Below are positions 1 to 20,486 of a stretch of DNA of 64,000 nucleotides, piece after piece. A program made the translations under genes and the position numbers. The first letter of the stretch is position 1; every line of letters starts with the position of its first letter. Source of the stretch: Gordionus sp. m RMFG-2023 (Eukaryota; Nematomorpha; Gordioida; Chordodea; Parachordodidae); contig NC_088777.1 of the NCBI RefSeq assembly GCF_954871325.1, positions 47,717,366-47,781,365 on the forward strand, written 5' to 3'. The notes beneath the pieces were generated by a model. That model was not told where the DNA came from and made no database searches. It saw only the letters and a program-made list of their open reading frames with translations.

Positions 1-600
1 GTTTAAGATATATTAAAAATGGTTTTTAATAAAAGTATATAATTTATTATTATTACCCTCAAATCTGACAGGTCTTGCGATTATAAATAGGCCAATATAA
101 ATTTAAATAAATCAGCTAATGGTAATATCTATGTGCTTTGACCATAATCAAAATATGTTAGGTGTGATCAATTATTTAGGCCATGCTATACTAAATTGGA
201 TGATGAACATGATAAAAAATTAGAAATGATGAGACACTTATAAATATTTTATTTTTGTTTTATAAAAAAAATTTTTTTTTAAAATTAAATACAATTCATT
301 AATAATATATTTCATTAATTAATAGTTTTATAATATAATATTTGACTTTTTTGATCATTTTAAAAAGTGTGGGGGGCTAAGTCAAATGACGTAAAAAAAA
401 TTATAAAAAAAATAATTTATTATATATAAATTTGAGCTAATAAAATTTATTTAGGAGAAAAATTTTTAATTTATTTATATATAAATGAATAGAAAACGCC
501 GCTTTATTAAAATCGTAAATATGCTTAAAAAAACAATTATACCAAAATTAGCATGACATATTTATAATGAAAAAAAAATTATAGATGAAGGAGTATTATA
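1..600. other. AT-rich intergenic DNA
   Basis: No gene or repeat with clear borders is seen. The stretch is very AT-rich and lies downstream of the 3' end of the JNK gene, so it may hold its polyadenylation region. No convincing signal stands out among the many A/T runs. Confidence 0.4.
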
Positions 601-619
601 AGTATTTATAAAATATAAT

Positions 620-8440
<7,821 letters not shown>

Positions 8441-8445
8441 CCAGC

Positions 8446-9486
8446 CAATGACATATAATAATATCTAGACTGACGTTGAATTCATTAAAATAGGGGTGTA
8501 CCGATACCACTGTTTGGAGGCCGATCCGATCCGATATTCCAGATATTTAATTGATATCGGTCGATAACCGATCCGATATCATATCTAATTTTGTATTCTG
8601 TAAAGATACCGGTTTTAATTTTTAATATTCTTTTTATTAGTACAACATCTATAATTTTACTATACCATAACATATGTCATTTAAATATATTATAATGATC
8701 TGTTATAGTTTATATTCAATTCAATTGCAATTATTTATATAATAAGTAATAACATTAATCTATTTACAATTAGTAATAAACAAATATATTGAAATTTGAA
8801 ATTGATATATAAAATTAATTTATCGAAGATTTCTTTTTAGAAATACCAAAATTTCCAATTTATCAGAGATCGGTCTGCGGTGATGGGGACTGTTAATATC
8901 ACTAGTATCACTAAAAACAGATTCTGAAGAGATTAATGAACACTTTTTTAAACAGAATGCGAAAAAAAATAACTATATTGCAGAATGTTTATTAACTAAT
9001 TATTACTATTAAAATAATTAAGCATAAAAATATATTCCGATTTTATTTATAAAAATAAATGGATTTTTAGATATAACTTTTTTTAAATTTTGTTAAAAGC
9101 GCCATTTTATATCGGATCGGAAAATTTTATAATATTTGCCGATAACCGATATTTTAAAATGGGCGAAATATCGGCCCGATCCGATCCGATATAAAATATC
9201 GGTACATCCCTAATTAAAAGTGTAAAATTGAAAACAGCTGGGGACTCATTATCATTATTAAAAAATTTTAAACGAGAGGCCGATTCAATTTCTATGCCTG
9301 ACACAAATTTTATTAGGGTGAATTGCCTGATCATCGAGATAATAAGGAAGAAAGTTATCAATTTAATAGTAGTTTTTAACAGGATAATAATTAGGGCTAA
9401 TAAAAATGGCGGGTCCAGCGATTTGGATTCAACGACGCTTCCAAATGCATAATTATGAATGCAACGTCAATTTAGGTATTATTATA
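8446..9486. mobile_element. CAATGACATA-family MITE, split by a nested element
   Basis: Left end CAATGACATATAATAATATC plus a TAGACTGACG arm. The right arm is CAACGTCAATTTAGGTATTA, without the final bases because the next copy begins at 9487. Its inside is homologous along its length to the copy at 53009-53342 (shared phrases AACGAGAGGCC, GAGATAATAAGGAAG, GTAGTTTTTAAC). The nested element at 8491-9212 interrupts the left arm. Non-autonomous, no protein. Confidence 0.8.
8491..9212. mobile_element. Nested element with TAGGGGTGTACCGATA ends
   Basis: Starts TAGGGGTGTACCGATACC and ends GGTATCGGTACATCCCTA in inverted sense (right end reads TATCGGTACATCCCTA). It is flanked on both sides by ATTAAAA (8484-8490 and 9213-9219), a 7-bp match that may be part of an 8-bp hAT-type duplication. 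Subterminal blocks of repeated CCGATCCGAT occur at both ends. The interior is AT-rich with no transposase, so it is a non-autonomous, probably hAT-like element, younger than its host MITE. Confidence 0.8.
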
Positions 9487-9823
9487 CAATGACATATAAG
9501 ATACCTAGACCGACGATTCATTCATTAAAATGCATTTTTAAGCATCGTTAAAAGCAAATCAGCTGGACTCGCCATTTTGTAACCTATATAGTAATTATTC
9601 TCATATTAAAAACTAGTATTCAATTGATAACTTGCTTCCTTTATTATCTCGATCAGCCGGTAATTATTTAATAATGTTTGCATCACAGATATAGTAATAA
9701 ATTACGCTCTCGTTTAAAATTTTAATAATGATTAGTGTAACCAAGATGGCGTCTCCAGCTGATTTGCATCGATGTACACTTTCAATGAATGAATCGTCAG
9801 TCTAGGTATATTATATGTCATTG
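9487..9823. mobile_element. CAATGACATA-family MITE, complete palindromic copy
   Basis: Both ends are intact: CAATGACATATAAGATACCT and, inverted, CAATGACATATAATATACCT. Long arms follow with TAGACYGACGATTCATTCATT. Each arm carries the subterminal block CGCCATTTTG / AAGATGGCG next to CAGCTG and GATTTGCAT-like bases (9552-9579 and 9741-9771). It abuts the copy at 8446-9486. Confidence 0.85.
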
Positions 9824-9898
9824 GTTCCACCATTTTCTTCGGCAATTTTTTCTTTTTTTTTGTAAAAGGTGCAAAAAAGTGCGCCTCTTGTCATGCGC

Positions 9899-10108
9899 AA
9901 TATCGTTATAATATACTTGGATAGACTCAGGATTCATTCATTAAAAAAAATGCATTCCAAAGGAGTCGTTGAATGTAAATCATCTGATGACACGTCATTT
10001 TTATTTCCCGTATAAAAAAATTTCACAAATGTGTCACCAGCTGATTTGCATTACTTTTGAATGAAGGAAATAGTCAATCTAGAGTGTATGGTACTATATG
10101 TCACCGGA
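9899..10108. mobile_element. Degenerate CAATGACATA-family MITE
   Basis: Left arm GATTCATTCATTAAAA with CGTTGAATGTAAATCATCTG. Right arm CACCAGCTGATTTGCATT, TGAATGAAGGAAATAGTCAATCTAG (in pieces) and TATATGTCACCGG. Same plan as 9487-9823 but with worn ends. Confidence 0.65.
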
Positions 10109-10109
10109 C

Positions 10110-11045
10110 ATGAGTGCCGTCAATGATTGGTATTAGAAATGTGTCAAAATTGTTTTTTTTCGAAGGGAATCGATCCTTATTTTCAATTACCCGCTATCCT
10201 TTTATTCACAGTTAGCGCGAACTAGAGTGGAAATATACAAAATATGCGACATTTTTTGTATTCTTCGCCGCGAATACGTTAATAACTGTGAATGCGCGAT
10301 AGATACGTTACAGGGTCTAATAAATATAAAAAATATAACTCTCTCATTACGTAGAATCGTAATTTAACTGCCCGAATTTAATAAAGACATGGCCGGGTTG
10401 GGTATCGTATCTTGGAACAGGCAGGTAGATATCTTCTATATATTTTAACAAACAAAAATAAGGAAGGCCTGAAGCGGTCAAGTGTTTGTGGTTTTTTTTA
10501 AAAAATATTTAAATGCAAATTCGAACCAGCTGACCCAAAATGAAATAAATGGGTATATAAAGGAGATCTTTCAATTATCGCGAAATAAGGGGTCGGAGGC
10601 CAGAATCTCTAAAAGTACGACCTGGGCCTAAATCTCGATAGAATAACGTCGCCGAGTCCGGGTCCTTAAAATAATCGAATTTGCAGGGCTCTAAGCGGGG
10701 CTGAGCTCGGACTTCTATAATGTCGATTTGATTTAAAAAACCTACACAAGGATTTGAAGGTTTCAGCCAGTTCGCTGTAGAGTCATCTGGCTTCAAACAT
10801 TTTATAAGATCGATGACTAATTATTAAGCGTTGATACTTGCCTACTAGAGGTCAAGTAAATATAATTTCAAACGCTGACAACTTGGAATCAACCCATTTA
10901 TACTTTAACACGAAAGCGATAGCGTTTTAACGAGACGCGACACCCAAGATGTAAAACAATTAGCATCTCACAAGAGTTCACCCGATATAGGATCCAAATC
11001 AACGCTGCAAAAAAAGTGTGAAAATAACCTAACTACTTTGAAACC
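10110..11045. other. Intergenic with one coding-like, GC-balanced block
   Basis: 10575-10800 has a much higher GC content than its flanks and is open on the minus strand for about 73 codons. I recognise no protein family and see no good exon borders. The rest is AT-rich with short MITE-like phrases. Nothing else can be supported. Confidence 0.3.
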
Positions 11046-11049
11046 TGAC

Positions 11050-11170
11050 TGGTGTTGTTAAGCTGGCCGATTAAGATTTTAGCCAAAATAATACTATGCA
11101 AGCCTGAAGATTTTGCTCACAGATGGTAGAAAGGTTTGGACCTCTATTAGCCAAATCTCGAGGCTTATAT
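11050..11170. mobile_element. Fragment of the TAGTGTTG hAT-type MITE
   Basis: Begins TGGTGTTGTTAAGCTGGCCG and continues with TTTTAGCCAAAATAATACTATGCAAGCCTGAAG and CCAAATCTCGAGGCTTAT in order, the internal phrases of the complete copies at 18254-18448 and 56400-56621. The right end is lost. Confidence 0.65.
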
Positions 11171-11174
11171 AACA

Positions 11175-14100
11175 TTAATAAATTGATAAAACCTCCATTA
11201 TTTACAATGAATTCATTATTATAGCATTATTAGCTCGCTGAAATATTTAAACCTTTTAAATTACATTTAAGAGGATAGCAGAAAGTTTTATTTGGAAAAC
11301 AATGTGTATGATTGTTTGCAATATATAGATTTGGTCGATGAATTGTATTATAATAGTTCTATAATAAAAGTATTAATTTTTACAGCAATAAATTTTGTTC
11401 CATTTCATCTCAAAATTTAATAGATAACCCCTCAAAACATTTATCCTACCCTCATTAAAGCCTACCCCCTACCCCCCCCCCCCTTTAAAAAATAGGATGC
11501 AGACTGTTCCTACCCCTCCCGCTCATGTAGACGCTGTACACAAGGTTATTAATAATATATTAATTTTGAATTTTATATTAATACTTTATAGAATAATCTA
11601 TATTTTTCTCATTTTCCAAAGAAATTTCGCTATCTTCAACAATCTCACACATTTTTAATAACTAGATTTATAATGCTAATTACATTTATAATGTATATTT
11701 TTAAATATAAATTTCAATATTAAATTAAATGTAGCGAGCTACCACTATCGCTATTTTCTAGAAAAAGTAACCAGCTAAAGCTACCGCTATTGAAAAAAGT
11801 AGCGCGCTATTTTAACAACACTGATAAAAACTTGATTTTCAGTCTAATTGGAGTCGTGACTAGCTAAGTTATTTAATAACAAAGTATAAGAGTTGTTCAT
11901 GATTATCCATATTTTTTGAAACGTTAATTTTTTTTAAAAAAAGAAAGAAATAAATATAAAAAAAAGAAAGAAAGAAATAAATATAAAAAAAAGAAAGAAA
12001 TAAATAAATATAAAAAAAAGAATGAAATAAATAAAAGAAAGATTCAAAAATAGCAAACCAAAACCTTTTACAAAAAATAAAAAATATTTGTAAAATTGAT
12101 TTTGATATATAAATACAGAGATAAAAAAAACAATTAATTTCGCTTTTTTTTGGTTCATAACAAAATATCGAATTTCATTTTTTTACTTCTTCTTAAAAGT
12201 ATACAGTTTTAAAATGCGACGTTTAGGGAGCAATTAACAACCTATCGAATAAATGTAATGTAAAATAAAAACCATTTTTCACGAATATTTTAACATTTAA
12301 ATAATTTATGATCTTTTTTTATTTAAAAAAAAATATATATATATATATAATGTATATTTAAAAGAGTTGTTAATAGACCAACGCACATATACATATACGC
12401 ATCATCCGTCGTATCGGTTTTGAAAGAGATAGCCTTGAATATTTATTATAATTTAATGTAATATTTCATATTACATTTCATTTTCCTTTAAAAAATCTTC
12501 TAAATGGTAATTAACATAATTATATATATCATGTTATGACAGGAGACGAGACAAATTTTTTTCTTCTCTACTTCCTCCGCCGCGTGAAACAAGGATAGAT
12601 ACGCGATCGTAACGGATCTGACTCATTGACGGGGCCAAGGCCCGCCATGATTTATATATATTTTTTTTCCAATTTACAATTTTTTATTTATTCTCTTCAT
12701 TAATAAAAATTCAAATAGATATTATTATATAAGGCGCCATTTTTATTTTATTGTATCTCCAAAAATTGTGGTATAATAGGTAGAGTTTCCGGTTTCAGCT
12801 TTTAAATATTTTTCTATAAGTTAGAAGATTTTGACATTGCGAATTCTTTGCAACAACAACATCCACGTGACAAAATATCGCGTACGATCTTGTAATAGAG
12901 AGAAAACTCCATCTTTAGATTGAAACTGAGTTAGGGTAGAAAGTAGATTCCGCATAGAGATGATTAAAAGTCCCAACCGGACTGGAGGTATCCGGTCCCC
13001 CGCTTGAGAGGCGCTACATAAAAAAATCCGGGACCGGTCTGGAAAAATATCTTGCCCTAATTTCCCGGTCCAAATTTTTTTTTAATAGGTAAGCCCGCCG
13101 GGATTTATGGCCGTTACCAATCTATGGTCTACATATAACAACAAGAAAATTTAGTGACAGCTACATTCATAATTATACACCCACCCTCTTCCTTTACTTT
13201 TACGGTAAATAATATTTTGGGTGAAAATTGTTAGATAGTAAAAAAAATTAAGTGTGAAAGTTATTTGTGAATAGCGTGCCAAAGCGGGAGAAATCAAATC
13301 ATCTTTAAGAATATTTAGGAAAACTTATAAATAATTTGATCCGTGAAGGGAGTTGTAAGGTGAAGGGGGGTGGAATATAAGATTGCGGGAAGCAGATAAA
13401 TGTCATATAAGATTGCCTCATAAATGAATTTTTGGAAGTGAGCCGATACTGATCTTGATGGACAGATCCTATCCAACTCTACCGATATTGAATTGATATA
13501 GGTCGATCTCCGATATCAGCTGATCGCATTTACCACATTTCTTTCAAAGAAATTTTTTTTATATTTGCCATTTAGATTATTTGATCATCCAATTCAACGA
13601 TTTAGGCAGATAACTAATATATCCTTAAGATCGGGATGAAACGATAAAAAAAGGATCAATGACATTAATACTTATAAGAATGACGTTTTATATTTATAAA
13701 GTGTACGTATACAAAAGTCAGCTGTAGCCAATGTCATTGGATGTATTTAGTAGATATTGAAAGATATTTAAAACAAGAAAAGGATGTTCTAGCTTCAAAC
13801 GAGCTATAATAAAAGCATCGTATTCATTTTTTTTAGCATGAAACGGAAATTCTGCACCTTTCGTTGACGAGCATACATGGGCTTTCATCGTTATACTATA
13901 TCTGAACCTCTTATACAAATTTTTATCTCAATTAATTGAATCAGCTGTTGCAAATATAAACAAATAAAACGCTGGATTGTTACTAGTTCTTTGACGAAAA
14001 CTCATGCCCCCCCCCATCCCCATTATATCTAAAATATTTAGTAATATCCAGAAACGGTAATATATTAATTCACGCTGATTTTGTCGGTGTCGTTGAATGT

Positions 14101-15678
14101 AATCTATCCGAAGAGACGCCATCCGCTAGATAAAGACGCTCTTACTTAGATTTAAGGAAAAAGGAAGAGGGGTCCAACCCTCCGAATATTATAAACGCTA
14201 GCGAGAAAAAAAAATAGTAGCGTTGTTGTCCGCACGTATTTTGGCCGCTAGACGCAACAGGCCATAGTTTACGATTTCAAAAAAAAACCTGTTAGCGTAC
14301 AGAGACATCGGCGACTATAAGTGTTTAAGTTTAGGTTAAGGATTAGTCGTTCATTTTTTGTTCTTAATTAATAGTATGTTATAAATATGACAGTTTTTTT
14401 TGACTGATTTTTGAATTCCAAATATCTTTATTTTTTTCCAATCTGACAAAAAAACAGCTGTGTCACTCACGGCATAAGAGACCATTCAGTTAAACGGTTT
14501 ATAATTTATTCTTAATAATAAATGTTTTAAGTAGGCACTAACTCACACTTCAGATATTCGGGAAAAATAAAATTCGGCAAAAAATGAAAACGTTTTTTAT
14601 AATCCGCGTGGATTGCACGGATACAAAAATATAGAGATGTAATATTATATAATAAAAGAGACTATTTATATTTTTCTATTATAATCATCATTTAAAAAAA
14701 TTTATAAGAAAATATATTTACTTTTTACTGTTTCTTTGCATAGCCAAGCGATCGAATTTTGCTTAATCTTTTCTTTCCTGAAGGAAGAGAGGGGAGAGGG
14801 GGTGTGGGAGGAATGAGATTAAATAAAGAATATATTCGTTGATATCGCCAAAAATAAAAGGAATTTATAAGAATGGAATCGCCAGCAATTTGGAATGATA
14901 TGGATGAGATAGTGAGAGTAATGCCATAAAATTTACGGTATTATTATTGTTGTTGTTGTCATTTGAAACGTTATTTTAACGCATATTTTATTTTCGTTCT
15001 CATAAAAAAATCTAAAATAAGTCGGTTTCTAATAGTTCTCGTAAAGAATATAGAATAGCGCCGGTTAGCGATGTGACCTTTTTGGAATACAATTTTTAAT
15101 TCTTCATTTTTTTTTGATTTTGAAAATAAAATATTAAATTAAATTCCATAAAAATAAATAAATAATATAATTTTAAATACTTATTTAATTTTAAATTGTC
15201 AACCCAACAAAACCCTCAAATCAAACAATAAAAAATAATTTTTAATCACAAATAAAATCTTTCCAATATATGGTTCATTAATGACCATCATTTTGTTTTC
15301 TCTCATTAGAAAAAAATAAAATAAAATGGATAAATATTTTATAAATTTTTTTTGCTAAAAAGTAAATCGATAAATATAAAATAATTTCATGCCTTGTCAG
15401 ATTAACAAGCCAAGAGAGAAGCGGGAAAAAAATATATGTATGCAATAATAAGTGGAAGGAAAATATGAAAAAGATTTTTCGAAAAAAGTTCACAGTCTAA
15501 AAATTTATATATATATTTTTTTTTGTCGTTATCTGATATCTCAAAATTTTTGGCAAAATCGATTTTAACAAAAAATATAATATAAATATAAAATATAAAT
15601 TGTCAAAGTTGTTAGTTAAAATTCATCTAAAATAAAAAATAATTTAATTTTTAAAAAAAATTAATTGATGTAATATAA
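11175..15678. other. Intergenic AT-rich DNA
   Basis: No gene is recognised. It holds a simple tandem repeat (11935-12045), CCGGTCC-type islands (12990-13090), a CCGATATTGA-rich piece resembling the ends of the element at 8491 (13440-13530), and scattered CAGCTG-bearing phrases (13523, 13719, 13941, 14455). A GC-richer patch at 12540-12650 has no recognisable product. Confidence 0.35.
11935..12045. repeat. Imperfect tandem repeat, AAAGAAATAAATATAAA unit
   Basis: Four or five imperfect units mixing AAAGAAAGAAAT and AAATATAAAAAA. Open frames across it are compositional only. Confidence 0.7.
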
Positions 15679-15890
15679 TACCGCTGGATTGGCTTTTTTG
15701 TTAATTAAATATGTACGCATACATAGGAGTAAGCTGTAGCGCCATTTTGTGGTTTTCACGTTAACTAGGCTTCTTATCGATCATCATATCAGTGCACTGA
15801 TCGACGTGCAAACCATAAAATGGCGTTACAGCTGACTTTTAAATGTGTACACTTTTAAATGCAGTTGATACATAAATGGTCAATCCGGTA
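15679..15890. mobile_element. MITE with TACCG(CT)GGATTG ends
   Basis: Left end TACCGCTGGATTGGC and right end, inverted, TACCGGATTGACCATTTATG. Matching internal arms hold GCTGTAGCGCCATTTTG on the left and CAAAATGGCGTTACAGCTGA-type bases (15805-15830) on the right, with GTACGCATACA / GTGTACAC between. No clear target duplication. It is a different family from CAATGACATA but shares the ATGGCG plus CAGCTG block. Confidence 0.7.
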
Positions 15891-18253
15891 GCTGGCATGT
15901 AACAAATGAAGAGGCATTTTAATCTAATAAAAATACCCCCTACCCCTCCCCCTCACACCCCAAAAATGTATACAATTTATCATTATAATAGCCAAAGGCC
16001 TACAATAAGTGGAAAAGATCTCCAATAAAATTTACGGGGGAAAAATTCATCTAATAGTACTTTCCACCCTCTTAGCAAAATCCTGGATACGCCTATGTCC
16101 GGTAGTATATGCACAACATTGTCAAGCGCGTAGATTTTTTATATCTTTCGAATATTCTCTTAAGATCCCGAGGTTCCTGGAAATTTTAGAAAAAGAGATT
16201 CTGTTCTGGTTTTTTTAGATTTTACTTTCTGGATCCAAACCCGGATTATCCCGCCACGCATTTACACCATTTAGAGTAACCTTTATGCGAGGCGCGCATT
16301 CTAAATTCAATTATTTATTTATTTTAAAAAAACTGTCCTAATAATAAAACCAACTAAAAAAATTTTTTGCAGGGTTATGATGACAAATAAAAAATCGGAT
16401 AAACCTAGTTTCCAGCCAATAAACTATCAGGTAACCTCGGTGGTTTTTTTTTACAAGAAGATAGCAGATAAAATTTGAAAGAAACTATTATAGATTTAAG
16501 AAAACGCCTTAATGTTAACGGATTTTCTCCGGCACACGCCTCAGATTGGGCCAAATAAGCCGACATTTTAGCCATCATCCAACTATACTAAAAACTGGAT
16601 AAATATATACATTTTACACATTACAATATTTATATGGCGATAATGAGCTTAGGTATTTTATTTATGAATATAGAAAATGCTTATACAAAAAAAATAAAGA
16701 TTTTTTGAAATTTTTAAAAAAATCTATAGCTCAAAGTTTCATATTATAAAATAAATTATTATTTTAATTAATACATAAAGTTTTACAACTTTGTGATATA
16801 AAAAAATAATACTAGTATGGAAATTTTTTTTTTCCCCCCATTTGCATTATATCAAAAAAAGCCTTCCTAATAAATATTCTGTCCATAATACTGTTGTGTG
16901 TGTATGTAATATTGAGAATAATTAATACGAAAAGGTTATAATCCCGCAAAAAAATACAATATTATTATGTCCTCTGATTAAATTAGAGCTATATATATAT
17001 AAATGAATGTTTCAAATGGACGCTACTCGTATGAGCTAATTAGATAATATTTCATTTTATGTATTATTTTTGGGATCATAATTTGAAGGTGATTACTCCC
17101 CTTCCCCCCATTTAAATCATTTTTCTTCTCGAAATTGCGATGATTTATGAGATACGCTTGAGTATTAGAGTGCTCTATCTGAATTACAAAACTTGTTTTC
17201 AGCTAAATATAGAAAAGAAAGGTTTTAATAATGAATTACATATTTTTTAAAATTGACTGGATAGTTAACATTCCCATTCTTAGGCAAGATCCTTTTGTCG
17301 AAAATAAATAGTAACATAAATGACGTGCATTACCTGGCGGGCCCAAAAAATCTTTTAAAAAAATCGGTCAGGACCGTACCGGTAGAAAAATGGCGTATGA
17401 TTAATATCCCGAAATCAAGTCCCACGAAAAATAATGGTTATTTACATTGAGGTTATATATTTTCCATTTTGGGCATGCCTTTGAAGGAATTGAATAGTTT
17501 AATATTCGTAATTATTACCGATCAAATAAGAATATCATATTATATTATTCGTAACCGATACGAATAGTAAATTATTCGACTGGTTAAAGAATTGAATACG
17601 GATAATTCGGTATTCGGTTTGTATTAGTTTTTTGAATAAGGTCTAAAAATGGTTATTAGAAGAAATTTAAAATTTCATGGACATATATATATTCGAAAAA
17701 AAATTATAAAATTAATAAAACGCTTATAACCATAAATAATTTTAATTTAAAAGATAACATTATTCTAGGCTGACATAAAAAGGAAAAAAATAAATATATA
17801 TATATATATAGGTTATTATTTGGTATATCTTAAGATAATATTTGAAGGAAGAAAACAAAAATTAGTAATTATTTCCAATAAGAATATCTATTATTTCTTT
17901 CTTCGCGTTCATTTTTTTTGGTTTAAATTTTTTTTTTTTAAAAAAAACGTCTAAATCAATATTTTAGTCAAAAACAAAATTCGCCCAAGCCTCGAGATTT
18001 CGCTAATAGATGTCCAAACCGTTGTGCCAACTAAAAGCAAATTTTTTTCTGGATAAAATATTGAATTCACCGGTTTTTTAAAAAAAATTAATGTAATCGC
18101 CAAATTTTGAGTCAGAACATCATTTTGACTAAAAAGAAATTGTCATCGAGAGACGGGCCCCGAGAAATTGATTTTGCAGGTATCTCAGATATATGCAACA
18201 CAAATAGAATTTATTAATATTTTTTTTAAAAAATAATTGCTACCGCGCAATTT
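15891..18253. other. Intergenic, with a dispersed repeat piece
   Basis: 16490-16590 (AATGTTAACGGATTTTCTCC..GACATTTTAGCCAT) is shared with 21462-21560, so it is a dispersed repeat about 110 bp long. 17965-18110 is a worn TAGTGTTG-MITE piece. The rest is AT-rich with no gene seen. Confidence 0.4.
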
Positions 18254-18448
18254 TAGTGTTGATAAACGGCTCGATTTATGTAGATTTTCAAAAACGGCTA
18301 ACTCAATATTTTAGCCCGAAAAATATGGTCTAAGCCTCGAGATTTCTCTAATAGATGTTCAAACCTTTGTGGCCACCCTATGATCAAAATCCGAAGTTTT
18401 GCATAATATTTTTTCATAATAAAATATTGAGTTCGTTTAACAACACTA
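18254..18448. mobile_element. hAT-type MITE with perfect 8-bp target duplication
   Basis: Ends TAGTGTTGATAAACGGCTCG and, inverted, TAGTGTTGTTAAACGAACTC, flanked by CGCAATTT on both sides (18246-18253 and 18449-18456). TAGTG-type ends and an 8-bp duplication fit the hAT superfamily. Interior phrases: CTCAATATTTTAGCC, AAGCCTCGAGATTTC, TAGATGTTCAAACCTTTGTG. This is the clearest copy for defining the family. Confidence 0.85.
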
Positions 18449-20486
18449 CGCAATTTATCTAAATAAATATATATAAAAAATTAGTCCGAAAGTGTCAATA
18501 TTTGTAATATTATAAACGAAATTTTTGGACTTTACACTTATTTATAATAGTATAATTAAATCTATATAATAATAACCTTTTATTATTTTTTTGGTGTATT
18601 ATATTAAAAATTATAACTGTAAAAATGAATATTTATACTTGTTAAAATAAAATATAATAAGTTAAAAAGAGAAAAAGTATTTGAGAGAACATGTTATTAA
18701 AAATTTCTCGTCTTACTATTATGTTTATATTGTATATTATAAATGTATAAAATATTAACTGAATTTTGACAATTTCATAAAAAATATATATATATAATTA
18801 TTTTTTTTATAACTCGTTTTATTTTGTTGCTTATTTTTTTTCTTCCTTTTTTTCTTATCTAGTCAAAAAAATCTCGACTCTTAAATATTTGACATTATGT
18901 CAAATATTAAGAGAAAAGGGGATAAGAAAAAAATGAAGATTATTATACATCATGTATAAATAATAGTTCTTTAAAAAAACATTTTTTTAAATAAGATTAT
19001 AAAATAATAAAATTTAAGCTCATCTTAAAAGGGATATAAATATATATTTTTTTAAAAACAGCTGTAATCCCATCTTCAGCGATTAAGAGAAGATTTCAGC
19101 GGTACGAGAATTACTGAATCCTGAATAGAGGTCACACTGCCCGAGTCTTGGGTCGGTTTGGGACATTGAAAAAAATTTGCTCAGATCGGGTTGTAAAATG
19201 TGTCCGACCCTAGACCCAATATCTTTAATAATACAAAATATAATTTTGTTTCACAATGTCAATTTAGAATAACTGATGTTCATTATTATATTTTTTTAGA
19301 AATTTTTTTTTCTCTATATAAACAAATATATCCTCTTTTGACATCAACCATTCAAATTATTTTTACATAATCACAATAATTTTTAAATATTCGTTTGTAT
19401 TTTTTAACTTAACTTTATATATTTAACTGAATAAAATTTATGTGCATATCAGAGACCTGCAGGCCCGGCCCTAAGCCGTGTACACGGGCCGGGCCGTATT
19501 TTAATTTTTTTATATATACCCGGGCCGGGCTTGAAAATTTTTTAAAAAAAAATATCCGATGCAAGACATTTATATTAAGTGGAACGGCTGTATCAGAGGT
19601 GTCAAGTAGAATGTTGAAGATATGAAGCGAGCCTCATTCAAAATTGTATAGAAATAACTTGCTCGAGAAAGTGGGAGGGGGGGGGGCGTTCTTTATTTGG
19701 ATGGCGAAGCTAATTATGCAGCTGTGAAGACAGGATTAGGATGGATGGATGTTCAAAAAAAAGGTTTAGAGAGTTATCACTTATTTTAGTTCATAGAAAA
19801 GGAGAATAGAATGATGATGATGTAAATTGCTACAATTACTAATGGTAAGACATTAAAATACGAATATAAAAAAATAGTAGTGTTAGAGCACAAATTCCTT
19901 ATGCAATTATGTTTACTTTAGTTTCCCGTAATTTTCAGAAAATTCGTGTCAATTTTTATGGAAAAACATATGTTCTCCATAAATACGTCAACGATCGTCG
20001 AATTGTTTAAACTTTTGGATACACTATATTTACCCGATAAAAATTTGGTAATGATTATTATGCCAAAATAAATGATTTAAAGTGCAATCCTTAGGGGAAC
20101 AAAAAAATATAAGCAAGGTTGCAATAAATAAAATACATTCCCTGAGTGGATTGGCCTAGAGCAATGCAAATTAAATTACCCAAATTTCTAAACCGATTAT
20201 TTTTAAAAAAAGGGGAAAAGATGGTTGCCAATCCAATCTCACCCCCCCTCCTTCCCCCCCCCCCCTATTTTTCTTTTTTACTTTTATAATAATTAAAAAA
20301 ATAAGAATATTTTTGCCTTTTTAATTTCAATAAAAATGTAACTATATTATTATCGACCGATACAGTATTAGTTGCGGTTATAGGATTGAAAAATATAGTT
20401 GTATCGATTTCAAAGCATATCAGATTAATATTACTAATGTTCAAATAGGTTAGGGGTCGCCATGATTTTCTCAAGTATTCGATGCG
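18449..20486. other. Intergenic with half of a CCGGGCC-type element
   Basis: 19448-19600 begins TCAGAGACCTGCAGGCCCGG with CCGGGCCGGGC islands, the left half of the family complete at 24079-24300. 19130-19215 is a related GGGTCGG island. Poly-G lies at 19675-19686 and poly-C at 20236-20264. No gene seen. Confidence 0.45.

Noticed and set aside
12540-12660. GC-richer patch with ATGGCGGGCC on the minus strand, considered as a first JNK exon
   Set aside because: No in-phase donor leading to the JNK N-lobe, and the ATGGCG motif is common in local MITEs.
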